A model generated the notes under the pieces. The model saw nothing but the letters and a program-made list of their open reading frames with translations. It did not search any database and had not been told where the DNA came from. From Gonatopus flavifemur (Eukaryota; Arthropoda; Insecta; Hymenoptera; Dryinidae), in contig JAFFJZ010000001.1 of the NCBI GenBank assembly GCA_018340375.1, positions 77,492,001-77,556,000 of the forward strand: 64,000 nucleotides of DNA, read 5' to 3'. Below are positions 1-12,320 of the stretch, piece after piece (positions within the stretch are counted from its first letter, which is position 1; the number at the start of each line of letters is the position of its first letter). The position numbers were made by a program, and so were the translations under genes.

Positions 1-690
1 CGCAAACAACGTTGTCAAGTCGTTTATTCGATCCATTGGTTTTGTATCGAAGACGACGAACAAACTAAAGAAACTGCGTTTGATAATATCACTATTTCAC
101 TCACTTTCATTCATCGAACCGCGATATTGTTCGATATTTCCCCGCGAGCACATTGTATGCGGTTGATTATAAAGGAACAACTCTTTTCCATTCGTCTCGA
201 TTCCAAAGCGTACTTTTGTTTTTTTGTTTAAAGCATCTTCTCTTCGCTTTCTCTATATCTTTCTGAAACTTGGTGAGATCATAAACCTTAAAAGCCCTCG
301 TTCTCGAGAAACGGTAACGTTCTGTTGAACAACGTAATTATACGTTACGCTTTTATAAGAACAAGTTGAATGAAAAAAATAGAAAAGAAAGAAACGGGAT
401 GAACCAATGGATGTACATGCAAATGGAATTGTATCTTCGCTTTAGAATTGTTTCTGACATTTCTTCTTTCCGTTTCATCCTCTCGTCATTAGAAAGAGAT
501 CAACGAATTATTTTGACTCGATAACTGTTGGGACTTGGTCATAAGTTTGGTCACAAAAAAGGAGGAAACAAAAAATTCGACATCAGCGTGTATTTGATTT
601 ACATTGGTTATCCATTGAAGCTTCACTGTTAAAAGAATCTTTAAATCAAATACAAAATTCTGTATGAAATATTATGTTTCCATATTGAAC
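1..690. other. gene-free AT-rich stretch
   Basis: No open frame with protein-like features, no inverted repeat and no RNA gene was seen here. The sequence is AT-rich with scattered homopolymer runs. Confidence 0.5.
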
Positions 691-1005
691 TTAACAGGGC
701 TCTCATAGTTAAGTGGCCCTAAGCTCAGAATGCTTGGGGGGCCAACGTAAGGGAATTTTTTTACTTATATATAGTAATATCTTTTTGGAAATTTTAATCA
801 ATTATGAATATCTCAATATGTTCGTTTGGCTGTGCAATTCGGATATCCATAGCTCATGTTTTACTTCTTTTATTATAAAAAATTCTTTTTTTGTATCGAT
901 AGGATTGAGAGAAAATTGTGTTTCAAGGAGTCGGGGACTCCCATCAGCGTGGGACCCCAGGCCCGAGCCTACCGAGCCTATGCAGAAAGACGGCACTGGA
1001 ACTCA

Positions 1006-1715
1006 AGGGGTTATATCTCCCTTATTCTCTAAAAAAAAAAGCTTTTTTCAATAATTTTTTGGAGCATTCCGTTATGATAATCATGAACAACCAATACACC
1101 AGTCGATTGAGCAGCTCTTCAAGAGTAAGAAAAACTTCTTTTATTGAAAATTTTCTGCAAAATGGCGGCTATAAGAGCGTTTTGCTGGAAACTATGGTTA
1201 GAAATCGGCAAGCAGCTGAACTCGAAGAGTTTTCATCCGATCGACTTGAGAATTGAACTGTAACTTCAACGTGTGATTATCTAGTGAAGTACACACGATC
1301 ATAATTTTGAGAATTTTTTTCTCAAACCGGCGAGACCTTGAACCAAAAATTCGAATTTTCGAAAAAAAAATCGACTTTCATTGTTCATAAAAAAAATCCT
1401 GTAGACCAATGGTGAAAATCGTGTGTACTTCACTATAGATAATCACACGATGAAGTGACAGTTCAATTTTCAAGTCGATCGGATGAAAACTCTCCGAATT
1501 CTGCTGCTTGCCGATTTCAAACCATAGTTTCCAGCAAAACGCTCCTACAGCCGCCATTTTGTGAAAAATCTTCAATGGAAAAAGTTTTTCTTACTCCTGA
1601 AGAGCGGCTCAATCGATTCGCGTATTGGTTTTTCATGATTATCGTAAAGCAATGATAAAAAAAATGATTGAAAACAGCTTTTTTTTTTCAGAGAATAAGG
1701 GGGATATAATCCCTT
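1006..1715. mobile_element. long-arm inverted repeat (snap-back) element
   Basis: The left arm (about 1006-1301) and right arm (about 1418-1715) are reverse complements over nearly 300 bp with scattered mismatches and small indels, separated by a loop of about 115 bp. Shared blocks include GGGNTTATATC at the outer ends, CTTATTCTCT, CAAAATGGCGGCT and GTGAAGTACACACGAT next to the loop. A TTAA follows the right end (1713-1716), while the left end has only TCAA, so a TTAA target duplication is possible but unproven. The open frames here are shadows of the repeat. A GC-richer segment at about 905-1005 directly precedes the left arm and may belong to a larger element. No transposase remnant is visible. 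The transcript would fold into a long double-stranded hairpin. Confidence 0.75.
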
Positions 1716-4045
1716 AATAATAGTTCTCAAGTTTGATATTAATGATGAAATGTAACAATTGTTTATTGTTAAATTCTACAAATATGTAATGAAAATTAAG
1801 AAGAGAATTATAATACAAGAAAAATTAAGAAATAAATTATAACAACAAGTGGTGAATTATCGTGAATTTTCTAGACAACTTTTGATTATTGTTATTTCGA
1901 TTTTCCTCGATTTTACATAAATACAAACACCAAAAGAGAATTAGATAAATTTCATAAAAATATTCTACCGATCCAATAATGTTTCTCATCGATTAATTTT
2001 TTCCTTTTTGCAGTGGTACCAGTAATTTATTACTCGCTCGGAGTCGTTGTTATCGATGATGTAGAAGTTAAGATTGATTGATTCAAGTAATTCTCATATT
2101 GATTGATGAATTTATATACACTTGATCGAATACACTTGATCGTTTTAATGTACAACAAGAAAAGAAAGTGAGTAAGTGAGCGTTGAAAGATGATTCTGTG
2201 AATAAAGTTTTGTTTTACACGGCAAAAGTATTTGTAATCAAACAATATCGTTGAGTCTGAAGAACTTTGATTGTATTGTAAACTATGAAAGAATTAATTC
2301 TATTAGTTACAAATATAAGAATTTGACTTTATTGAAATTCAGGGGGCGGTGGGGGAGGGTGGGGTGGGTTCCTTTTCACTTCATACAATTCATGCTCGTA
2401 GAAAGGGAAAAAGTGATAAACTTAATGAAATGATAATTCGTAAGTTCTTCGTTATTTATGCGGACAGGGTTGTAGCTTACGACTTATGATTTAGGTATGC
2501 AAAATATATAGGTACAGAGCCGTCCTGATTGTATTGTACCGGGTACAATGCGAATCTTACGATTACTGCAGGGGCGAATTGTGCCACTGTCCGACGACCA
2601 ATTCTCGAGCTTCAACATATTTCAGTTTGAATTGCGTTAACTCGTGTAGGGCGCCATTAAAAGTTTTCTACGGCCGCAGCAGCCTGTTTGCTGGCAGCTA
2701 TGTTAGCATGTCTACGTGCACGCGAGTAGCTTAGTAGTAGTAGTGGTAGTTTCCGAGATTCCTTCTTCTTTGAATCTCGTATAACGCTTGACGTTGAACT
2801 TAAGCGTTGCCAATGTCGGGTTATTCTGAACGTTGCTTTTTCCATCGTTCCTTCCTCCTTTTACATTTTTTCCCTTTTCCTTTCTTCATAGAAAAATTAC
2901 CGTAATCCACCATCATGCCGCAAACTTTGATAATTGAATCCCAGCGCTACTACGTTTTATAGGAAATACAGATACAATTTCAGATACCTTTGCTCTTTGC
3001 GTTTCTCCCTTGTTTTTTTCCTCTCTGCTGCTCCCTTGTTCGTAGATGTGTACGTGGGGATGAAATTCAGTTAATTAAATGATTACACGTTTCTTTATAA
3101 CTGTAGAAATAATGTGGAGATGTAGGTATACTTATTTATTATCAACTCAATGAACATTTTATATTCGTTCTATCTTTGATGAAGAATTGAGAAGAATTCT
3201 GATATCTTTTCTATTTTTTTTTTTTCAACGAATTCAAAATAATTGAAATTAACTGAAGAAGACTCGTGCTTCTTCAGCACGACTTCAGGGTGACTCGGAT
3301 TTGAGATTTGAATTTGTTATGAATACAATTATCTATAGAAATCAATGAACGAGACATCCAATTGTTGGCAAATTTTGTCTCTCACTCTGAGAGTCGATGA
3401 ACGTGAAGACAAATCGCCATTCATTGTGAAATCTACTTGAATCATCGATTTCCGAAATACCATCACAAATATTCATTCGAACGTGTTCACATGAATACAA
3501 ACGGTGTTGGGGCGCGATAGGTTGGATTAAAGATCGAATAACGAATAATAATCGTTTTTACGATTGGAAATAGTCGAACCATTCGTTAAAAGGCATGGCT
3601 TGGTTTAAGCCTCTGATTCATCGGAATTGTGCTAAATGAGAAAGAGTTACTTGTTTTCTCCCCTTCGAGCACAATCCAGGATTGTGAAACATTTGGAATA
3701 AAAGAGCGTGCGGCAGTTTCGTACAATGGATACAATTCAATAGGTATATACGTCCTCGCATAAAGTATTATACGAAAAAGCTTTCTTTTCTATTTACAAC
3801 AACTTGCCATCAAGAGTGTTCCGCGCTAATCATTCGAAATTGTCTGCCCTCTGCTTTGAGATTTCAGAAAATATTTGATTTTTACTTTTGGAAAGAAGAA
3901 AACTATGTTGCTACTCATCAATGTATTCTATAAAATTATTGATAGTCAATTTAAGTTAATTTCACCAATGGTGTATCATGTTCTTGAAGTTGGATTCGTT
4001 AGCCATAGAAACGAACCGAAAATTCAAACACTGAATCTGATAAAT
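1716..4045. other. gene-free stretch with one G-rich motif
   Basis: No gene was recognised. The stretch holds the G-quadruplex motif at 2342-2368 and a strong 3' splice-site-like sequence ending at 2013, followed by a 22-codon open frame that is discussed as a weak exon candidate. A GC-richer patch at about 2530-2740 has overlapping open frames on both strands but no recognisable protein. Confidence 0.45.
2342..2368 (+). promoter_or_regulatory. G-quadruplex-forming motif
   Basis: The plus strand carries runs of 5, 2, 5, 3, 4 and 3 guanines. The last four long runs (2351-2368) are separated by single-base loops (A, T, T). This matches the G3+N1 pattern known to give very stable parallel quadruplexes. 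It lies in AT-rich DNA, so it stands out sharply from its surroundings. No gene start is evident next to it, so a regulatory role is inference only. Confidence 0.7.
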
Positions 4046-4958
4046 CCCCGATGTTTATGTTTCCAAAACAACTCCTTGACGCTGAAAATATATCGTTTGA
4101 AGAATATACCGCAAAAATTTACAATTGGCTTGGCAACCAAGCATGGCGCAAATCTGGAATGAAACCATCATTTTATGATTCACCTACGTGTTTTTCCAAT
4201 GGAATCCCATCATTGATTAAACAATGGCAATGAAATATACCATCATTGGCAAACAATTGGAAATTTTGTTTGTCAATGCTGCGCCAATGATCAAAGTAAA
4301 CAATATTTCACCCAGAAATATATAGAAAGTATGCGCATTTTGCAATTTCTGACATATTTTGTTTGAAGTCTTATTGTTTTCCCCTCATTTGTTTGTGAAC
4401 AACTCGACGTCTTTCGCAGTAAATTTTGCCATGAGAAGTAGACACAATGCATGTTAGCTCAACGGTAGGAGCCCTCTAGTGTGACTCATAGTAAAGAGCG
4501 ACTGTTCTTCCAAAGACTTACTCGAGCCTTATATATTCTTCGTATACGCGTTTCACCACTCGCGAGAAACACTTGATTAGTAACGTAGCAAAAATATTAT
4601 ATAGGTTGCCAATATTGAGCCATGCTATTACCAATGATTGGCGCTACAACGAAAGCTAATTTCTACCGAAACTAGGCCAAAGTTTGGGGCAATATTGAAC
4701 TACATTTTAAATGATCCTGGCGTTGAATGGAATCTATTGTGTAGTCAATGTTGGGCGAAGGATGAGCCAAGCTTGGCGCAATTGTGCCACAATAATAGGC
4801 TGACAAACGAAATCCGTCGAAGACCGACATCGGTGCAACATTGTATTTATTGGTAATCAACATTGAACATTTATAGATTGCCAAGCCTTGTCTGCCGACA
4901 TTGCGCCAAGCTATATTTTATTGTCAGCATTGGCGAAGCCCAAAAATTTTTGTATGGG
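4046..4958. mobile_element. GGCCAA-rich non-autonomous element, copy A
   Basis: This segment is full of degenerate words such as GCCAAGC, TTGGCGC and CCAATGATTGG. It resembles the element at 16157-17163: both have AGCATGGCGCAA-like and CATCATTT blocks near the left side, a CCACTCGC(G/A)(A/G)GAAAC block in the middle and the block GTCAGCATTGGCG(A/G)AGCC near the right end. The right end is TATGGG, followed by AT. A CCCCGATG start at 4046, preceded by AT, would give a 2-bp duplication, but the left terminal match is weak. A tRNA-like A-box word (TTAGCTCAACGG) occurs at about 4454, with only a poor B-box match downstream. No coding capacity was seen. Confidence 0.6.
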
Positions 4959-5987
4959 ATAAAGTTCGAAGTCAGAGAATAATTCAAAATGCATCGTACG
5001 AATTAATCCGTCATTATATAAATGCAATTTTTGATTCGTCGAGCGTTCATTATTCAATCTCACGATTGACATATTTTCTGAATTTGGATTCAAATGACTT
5101 TTCCCCGGGGGAATCGTTGTTGAATTTTATGCTGCGTGTAGTACAAATAATCTCAATTTTACGGTTGTTCTTCCGAAGCGGCCAACCGTTCGTAACAGCA
5201 GGACTTTTGAAATGTGATTAACGAAGGACGACGTTTGTATTCTTATCCGTTTGTATTTTTTTCTCTTGTTCTTTGGTATTTTACGTCGTGTAACTTTCCG
5301 TTTCGTACTAGAAAGAATACCGAGAAACGAATCAAATTCAGACCTTTGTCCATCTACCTCGGGCATTCCGCGTTCTCAACATCGAATGGAACGATAATAC
5401 TGTTTTATAATAATTTCTTGGAATTAAATAGGACGGAAGGTAAAGAGGAATTTTCAAATGGGACGATTGTGAATCGTATTATAAAGGGAGTTGTCATTTA
5501 ATTTCTTTCAAACTTTGTCGTTATGTTTCCCGGAGAAGTTAGCGATTCTATTATTTTTAAATTTCCGTCACAAAGTCAATGGAATAAATATTTTTATAGA
5601 TTTACGTGGCGGAAGATCGAATATTGTTCTTATGGTTAGTTAATTCTCTTTGGAAATATTGTGCATGGATAACTCTTTCATCGAGAAAGAAATATCCTAG
5701 CCAGAAAAGCGCTGATTAAGAATTCATTTGGAGTAAGAGTAACTAGAAAAGCTCTTATTGTTTCTTTCGAGGTTAGAAAAGCATTCGCGCTATACATCCA
5801 CAATTTGAACTTGATGTTAAAATCGCAATATTCGTGAGCAGTTTCGTATGTTAGCGAAGCAATAGCCATGTCAGGGAGGTTTTATATACAACAAAGGGCT
5901 TCGTGTGATACCAATTGACGAAAAGAAATTATGCATTTTGATTCTCTTTGTTTTTTTCATTCATGAACTCTAAGACTAATAATTCCA
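4959..5987. other. gene-free stretch
   Basis: Two open frames of about 95-106 codons occur at 4901-5221 and 5214-5501. They lack recognisable motifs and overlap antisense frames of similar length, as expected by chance in AT-rich DNA. Nothing else was seen. Confidence 0.4.
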
Positions 5988-6248
5988 CACAGTAAAAAAT
6001 TTTCCGTCAAATTCAACACACTAGCGAATGTTAACCATTTTTCTTCACACTCAACGTGTGTTGATTCCAGAGTGACACTTATAAAGTGTTAATTTGAACC
6101 CGAATAACATTTTAATGTGTTGAAAATGAATCGATCGAACAGCATTTGATCAGTGTGTTAAATGAACACACAAAAGTGTTGAATATTCAACACTTGAATT
6201 TTAACACGTACTTCTTTTTTACACAATGACGGAATTTTTTTTACTGTG
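5988..6248. mobile_element. MITE with CACAGTAAAAA termini, 2-bp CA duplication
   Basis: The left terminus CACAGTAAAAAATTTTCCGT and the reverse complement of the right terminus, CACAGTAAAAAAAATTCCGT, match over about 20 bp. CA flanks both sides (5986-5987 and 6249-6250). The 261-bp interior repeats the words AACAC and GTGTT in both orientations, including a perfect 22-bp palindrome at 6174-6195 whose half-site is AAGTGTTGAAT. There is no coding capacity. It shares terminus type and duplication size with six other elements in the window. Confidence 0.85.
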
Positions 6249-9200
6249 CAGCATGGATTTTTTGCAAAGTCCGAGAAGGTTTTCTCTCTCACGGAATGCA
6301 CGATTTTTTTCAACACCAAACAAAACAGCAAAATCGTCTCAAGTATCGTGACTCCCGATAGATCGTATCGTCTTTCTCTTTGAATTATAGGAACATGGAA
6401 GTATTTTCTCTCTCGTCTTTCTTTCGTCCGCTGCTCAAAGCGTATGGCTGCAGTTGGTTCTTCACGCTAGTAGAATAGATTCTTCGTAGCACCCTTGTTG
6501 ACCCCCTGGGGATCTAATTAACCCTCGTATAATGGGATATGGGGACTGTGTACTACGAATGGGAGAGGGGGAGGAAGAGAACTGGACAAAAAGATGAAGA
6601 CAGAGTTGGAGTTTGAGGTCGGCTTTGATATTTAATCGCGTTTAACGCATCAAGCGTCGAGCGACCGGTCGGTTTTAATTCTGTTTGTACTGCAAAAGGG
6701 AGAATTACCGAGACCAAAGGTTCCCGCAGGAATCGCACAAGGGTACGCCGCGGGATGCGATTACCTCATTGTTACGTGTATGCATACATACCATACGTTT
6801 AAACGTGGACGTATATCAATATCTCGTATACGTGTACCGTCAACTCGTACAGAGAATTCTACTTTAAGTAATCCCTGTTTTCCACTTCCGCATGTTTATA
6901 TTCTCCATCTTCAATTCTCACAGGAGATCCTGGAAAAGTTTTATCATATTATAATTATTCCTTGTGAATTTGTATTCCTTCCTAAATTTGGTTCTGTTGG
7001 AAGAATGAACAATCCAGGCAGAACAAGAGTGATTTTTAATGTTGAACAAAATATCAAAATATGGATTCTTATGTTGATTTGAGAATGATAACACTATATA
7101 AATCAGCAAAACTAGTTATTCGATTCTCCGAGCAATAAGTAAATTGTTAGAAAAATCTGGATTGATTTAAAAAAATTTCGTGTCATTATTTTTCTTATCG
7201 AAGTAATATTTACTTGTATCAAGAATTTGGATTTTTCAGAATTTTCAAGTCTACATTCTTCTAACAGAGGAACATATAACAGGGTATGTCTGAGAATGTT
7301 ATAGGTATCATCATTTACAAGGAATTTGGCTTCTGTTATTACGATGTAGCTCCTGTGTTGAAGAAAAAAATGACCGAAATTGAGACCATACAGCTGGGAA
7401 TTTTTCATAAGATAAGATCTATACAATGTTAATTGTTACTTACGATGGTGATGTACCGAACTTTCATGCGTCACGAAAAGATTAGATGGAATCGTAATGG
7501 CGGCGAAGGAGCATTACCGGATTGCCGTTGAATAATTAATTTTTACCGACCAAAGACCATCTTTCGAAACGCAAAGTGATCACACGGACAACAGAAGAGA
7601 AGCAATCGATTGTTTTCCCTACTCCCTCCTGTACCGTGGATGAAGATTTTATGTGCGAGGTGCCGAATGGGACGTATTTCTTCACTCGTGTAAATTGCGT
7701 TTCTATAAAATTTATAAACCGGGAGAAAAAGTTGTGGATTCTATAAAAATCGTGTCCAAAGGATGTGATTGAGTGATCCGTTATTTGGATTGAGTGTTAG
7801 TTCTTGGAATTAATACGGTGAAATTATCAGGTTGTTCTCGAAATGACGGAACGTGAAATTTGGGGGTAAATGAAGAATCGGAATTCAAATTCAATTGTGT
7901 ATTTAATAGTGATATCATTGATATGACGTGTTAATAGTATCAGCGAAGAATATCAACGCTACCAGAAAATTTATCTCGAACTACTCGAAATTCCCTGTAA
8001 ACGTGAATTCAAGCATCCTCGCTATGAGTTCACTTTGTCAGTTATCAATTGTTACGAATTGTGTGACTTTACATTCTCAATCAAAATTTAATAAATTATT
8101 TATGGAATTATTCAAATCAGTTGACTTGAAAAACAAACAACGAGTGAAATCTGGAATAATTCTCCCAAGAAATGTCTGTAATAATTACATCTTTCTCCAT
8201 CAATTCGAGCTTTTATTCATCAAAACGTGTCCAGGATGTGTCATTAGTTATGAATTATCTTATACACACACTTCTACATAGACACACCCCCAATGTTCAA
8301 GTCAGCCGCACGACTGTATTCGCAGAACTTTTTAATGAGCGCAAATGTAGCCGTTATACCCTCTTTCACGGTCTAGGGGAACATTATAGAAAGCCTCGTA
8401 AAAAAAACGTTATCGAGCTTTTTCCCGAAAAAAAAATAATTAATATCGAACATCGGTTTGAAGCTCCACCGTGAATTCGTTCAGCAAACCAGTTGCTTTG
8501 AAAATTTAATTCAGCGCCTTCTGCTTTTTTTTTCTTTCCACTTTCTCAACGAAATTCAATATTAACTTCGATAGAATTCGTGTTCTCAATTAGAATTAAA
8601 ATCTCAATTAAAACCAACTTCCAATTTCTCATAGCTTTGGGGGACGAACGATCTGACAATCCTCCACGTATCATTGGAACACGGGAAATGAAAGTCTTCG
8701 TATTCTCGATGTCTGAATATGGAAGAACTTTATGACCGATATGCGTATTTTATTTTCAACATTGAACATTTGATTTTACAAGTGAAATTTTTCCTTTGAG
8801 AGGACGGTTTGAAGAGGGAAGTATTTTGATCATCACTTTTCGATAATTTTTCAATACGACTGTCGTTTGAAAGTATATATACATATATTATACACTTTTA
8901 ATATATATATGGATATATATTGTCATGCACAATGTGAAGTAAAGAGAAACAGAAGGTTGGGAATTGGAAACGTTCGCATATGCCTGCGGCCAGTCTGTGT
9001 CTGATGTACTTCTAACTGTATCTACTTGCGAACTTGCAACGTATCTTTTGTATATATATATATATATACATGTATATGTATACACTCCTTCGTAACTTGA
9101 GAATCGCTTTTTCTTTTCCTCCCAATTTCCAGCTAGTATTTTTTAAATTGAACGCTAGCGTGCCTTATATCGTGTGTTTGATAAAATAAAAGTTGATTCA

Positions 9201-9309
9201 AAACCCATCGTTCGGTTGGATTCAGAGATGCCACGATATTATCGTTGATAATTGAGAAATCATCGATTATCTTAATTCCTATTTAATTCAATGAAACATT
9301 CAACGCATG
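6249..9309. other. gene-free stretch
   Basis: No gene, tRNA or transposon end was recognised in these 3 kb. Open frames reach about 117 codons (7928-8281) but show no motifs. A purine-rich patch lies near 6560-6590. AT microsatellites occupy about 8873-8922 and 9051-9085. Confidence 0.45.
9051..9085. repeat. (TA)n microsatellite
   Basis: Nine uninterrupted TA units (9051-9068) run into an imperfect alternating ATAC/ATGT tract. This is simple-sequence DNA with no coding implication. Confidence 0.9.
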
Positions 9310-9500
9310 CCCTGGTAGAAATTTGATCAAGTAAAATTCGAGGCACTAGCAAGTCCAACTTTTTTCACGGTAAGGGCCTTGCAAGTGAGACTTACAAGTA
9401 CCTTGTGAGGCATGTAACGCTTGAAATGATGAGGCACTCACTAGTTACTCATCAAAGAATAGTGAAAAACTTGAAGAAAGAAACATACATGAAAAAGTTA

Positions 9501-10018
9501 CACGGAAAAAAATGCCAGTCAAGGATGTAGCAATCCCAGATAGCCCAAGAGTTCTAAAAGAGTTCATAATGAATACAATGTATCCATGAAGACCTCTTTT
9601 GAAACTTTTGTGCTATCTGGGAATTTTATGTAAATACTAACTTTAACTGTAACTTTTTTTTGTAATTTTTTTTTTAGTTCCCTTGATAAATCTGGATAAA
9701 CCTGAAACAGTAAGGTTTAGAAAATGAATGACTTGAAAGTACGAAAGACCTCAGATACGAGTCGAAAAGTAACAAATCTGAATAACATTTAAAATGCTGA
9801 AAAACTTACAAAACAAAATGCATACTAAAATTTGACTGTCGAGTGACTTGAGGTTCAATCAGATCTGTTACGTTTTGCTTTGCATACATAGCATTTCATA
9901 ATTTTAAGCGGAAATCCATTTCTGAATTTCCATCGCTCCAAGTTTGCACAGAAACCTGAGAAAAGGGTTTAGATTCATATGAAAATTAATAAATTTCTGA
10001 ATGGCATTTTTGTCCGTG
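9501..10018. mobile_element. MITE with CACGGAAAAAAATGCC termini, TA duplication
   Basis: The left terminus CACGGAAAAAAATGCCAGTC and the reverse complement of the right, CACGGACAAAAATGCCATTC, differ at two positions in 20. TA flanks both sides (9499-9500 and 10019-10020). The 518-bp interior has no open frame of note and contains the small hairpin at 9535-9621. The end type matches the other CAC-ended elements. Confidence 0.85.
9535..9621. mobile_element. 87-bp hairpin with CCCAGATAGC ends
   Basis: CCCAGATAGC at the left and GCTATCTGGG at the right are exact reverse complements, with partial pairing continuing through AAGAGTTCTAAAAGAG against CTCTTTTGAAACTTTT. It sits inside the 9501-10018 element. 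The ends resemble the CCCAGGTAG terminus at 14627, suggesting a deletion derivative of a related family. Confidence 0.65.
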
Positions 10019-10170
10019 TACATTGATGGAAAGGTTTCATAATCCTACACTTGAACAAGGGAATATTGAGATGTCAAAGAGATAACTAGTAACACTAGGG
10101 TTCACAGGATGTTTTCAAATTATTGAATATGGATATTACATTATAAATAAACCTTTTTCTCAGTGTGGTT

Positions 10171-10284
10171 CACATATGGCTCATATATGGGGCATGTATG
10201 GGTCATATGTGCATGTTATATGACTCATATATGATTTTCGCAAAATTCATTTATGGTTTACATACGGTTCATATATGATTCATT
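10171..10284. repeat. degenerate 11-bp CATATATGGCT repeat tract
   Basis: Variants of CATATATGGCT follow one another at 11-bp steps over the first four units and then at irregular spacing up to CATATATGATT. The core CATATATG is palindromic. The tract follows TTTCTCAGTG at 10154-10163, which looks like the right end of a CACTGAG-type element whose left end was not found. Confidence 0.6.
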
Positions 10285-10554
10285 CCCACTAGAGAAATAA
10301 ATCCCTGCTCACAGCATTTTATATCAAAAATTTTTCAAACAATTTTATTTTCTTTTTGCATTTTTGAGAAAAAAATTACTGTCTGGATAACATAAAAGAA
10401 TGACTGATGAATTTTGGGAAAAGAATTTCTCCTGAACTCTTTTACAATTCAGAAAATTCTTACAGAGTTTTCAAAAGAATTCGTTGAATTCCAAAAGAGT
10501 TTAGGAAAAGTTTTTTTCTCAGAATTCATAAGTGATTTTTGTGTCTAATCTGGG
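10285..10554. mobile_element. possible MITE with CCCA termini, TT duplication
   Basis: The left end CCCACTAGAG and the reverse complement of the right end, CCCAGATTAGAC, share CCCA and a following TAGA. TT flanks both ends (10283-10284 and 10555-10556). The interior repeats AGAATTC and AATTC words in both orientations. The terminal match is short, so this is tentative. Confidence 0.4.
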
Positions 10555-10829
10555 TTATTAGATGTATGTTACATACAATACCCGTATTGCAAAAAATCGT
10601 ATGCAATTCTTAGGTTATCATTGAATTATTCAGTTCACATTTTATTTACTGTTCAAATAACAAACAAATCATAACACTCACTATGAAGTTTACGTTTTCT
10701 TCGGTACTTTCTCACTCTCTTCCGACCCAGTCGGTTTCTATACATTTTTATAACTGAATCACGTAAACCTCTGAAATCTTTCTAATCTCGAAAATTCCAC
10801 GCAAGATCTGGCGAAAATTCTGAAAATTT

Positions 10830-11700
10830 CACGTTTCAGAGAAATTCAGAGCAATTCAGCGTGGTTCAGAGGATTTCAGAGACTAGTAGATTGAGAGAAC
10901 TTGTGCTTTGAATTTTTCAGAAGGATTGAGAACAATTCAGAGGAACTCAGAGAGATGCAGGCAAATTCTGGGAAATTCAGAGAGGAACAAATTCAGTAAA
11001 ATTCTTGGTCCTGCATTTCAGAGGCGTTCAAGGAGTGTCAGACACTTTAAGAGATAGATGAATTCAGAAAGATTGTGCGTAGAACTTGTCAGAAATATTT
11101 AAAGGAATTTAGAAATATTCAGAGTAATTCAGAGAGATTCAGAGAAATTCAGACAGGAATTGATCCAGCTAAATTTTTGGTTCAGGATTTCAGAAGTATT
11201 CAGGGAATGTCAGAGACTCACAAAGACAGGTGAATTAGGGAAAATATGTGCGTAGAGCTTTTCAGGAATATTCAAAAGAATTTGGGAAGGTTCAGCGTAA
11301 TTCAGAGACATTCTGAGAAATTCAGAGGGAAATCAATTCAGCTAAATTTTTGGTTCAGGATTGCAGAGGTATTCAGGGAGTGTCAGAGACTGACAGAGAC
11401 AGTTGAATTAGGGGAAATTGTGCGTGGGATTTTTCAGAAAAATTCAGAGAAATTCAGAGGAATTTAGAGAGATCCGGAGGGGTCTGGGAAATTCAGAGAG
11501 AAATGAATTCAGTACAATTCTTGGTCTTGCATTTCAGAGGCTTTCTGGAAGTTTCAGAGACTTCCACAGGAAGATAAATTAAGAAAAATTGTGCGTGGAA
11601 TTTTTTAGAAATATTCAGAGGAATTTAGAAAGATTCAGAGTAATCCAGAGAGATTCAGAGAAATTCAGAGGAATTCAGAGGAAGCTTTCAAATCTGAATA
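10830..11700. repeat. tandem array, ~172-bp units built from ~10-bp GATTCAGAGA subrepeats
   Basis: Two independent landmarks recur at nearly constant spacing. The word GTGC(G/T)T lies at 10903, 11075, 11248, 11420 and 11591 (steps 172, 173, 172, 171). The word TTGGT lies at 11005, 11177, 11350 and 11521 (steps 172, 173, 171). Each unit is itself a chain of degenerate AATTCAGAGA-like words about 10-11 bp apart. The repeat continues in more degenerate form to about 11960, where the last ~100 bp contain CTCTGAATC words in the opposite orientation and can fold back on the array. A 73-codon open frame spans part of it and is a by-product of the repeat. Confidence 0.85.
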
Positions 11701-12320
11701 CATTAAATTCCGGGAGATTTAGAGAAATTTAGAGATATCCAGGTAAATTCAGAGGGAGCTTTGAAATTGAAATATATAAAATTCTGAGGGATTCAGTGAT
11801 ATGCGGAGAGATTCAGAGAAAGTTGAAAAATTCAGAACGTATCACTATCGGAAAATTCTCTAACTTCCTCTGAATCACTCTGGAATGACTCTGAATCTCT
11901 CTGAAATTTGTCCGAAAATATAGAGAGATTCAGAGAAATCCAGAGAGATTTCAGAGAGATTTTTCTTACCAGGGTTGTGTTCACGTATATGCATTGAACT
12001 TAATATGCATATTGATTTATAAGCAGTGTTTGCATTGTTGTCTAAAATTCAAAACATAATTGTTATATTCAGAAGCATTAGAAAGACTCAATCAACATGT
12101 GAGAGATTTTTTCATATTGCGGTAAACATAACCTCAATACAATCACTCCGGTTATTCCCTAGATTGTTACAAAGCCTCGCAAGTCCCTCACAAGGGACTA
12201 GTAAGGCCTTTGCGAGACCTAGAGAATGACTAGAGTGATTTTTGCTGAAGTATCTATCATTCAAACTTGTGAGGAACTCACTGTTAACTTGCAAGTTCAA
12301 CTAGACTAGTTTGGCCTTAA

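Noticed and set aside
4454..4510. tRNA gene suggested by TTAGCTCAACGGTAGGAGC
   Set aside because: The A-box and D-arm-like part is good, but there is no acceptable B box or acceptor stem, and it lies inside a dispersed repeat.
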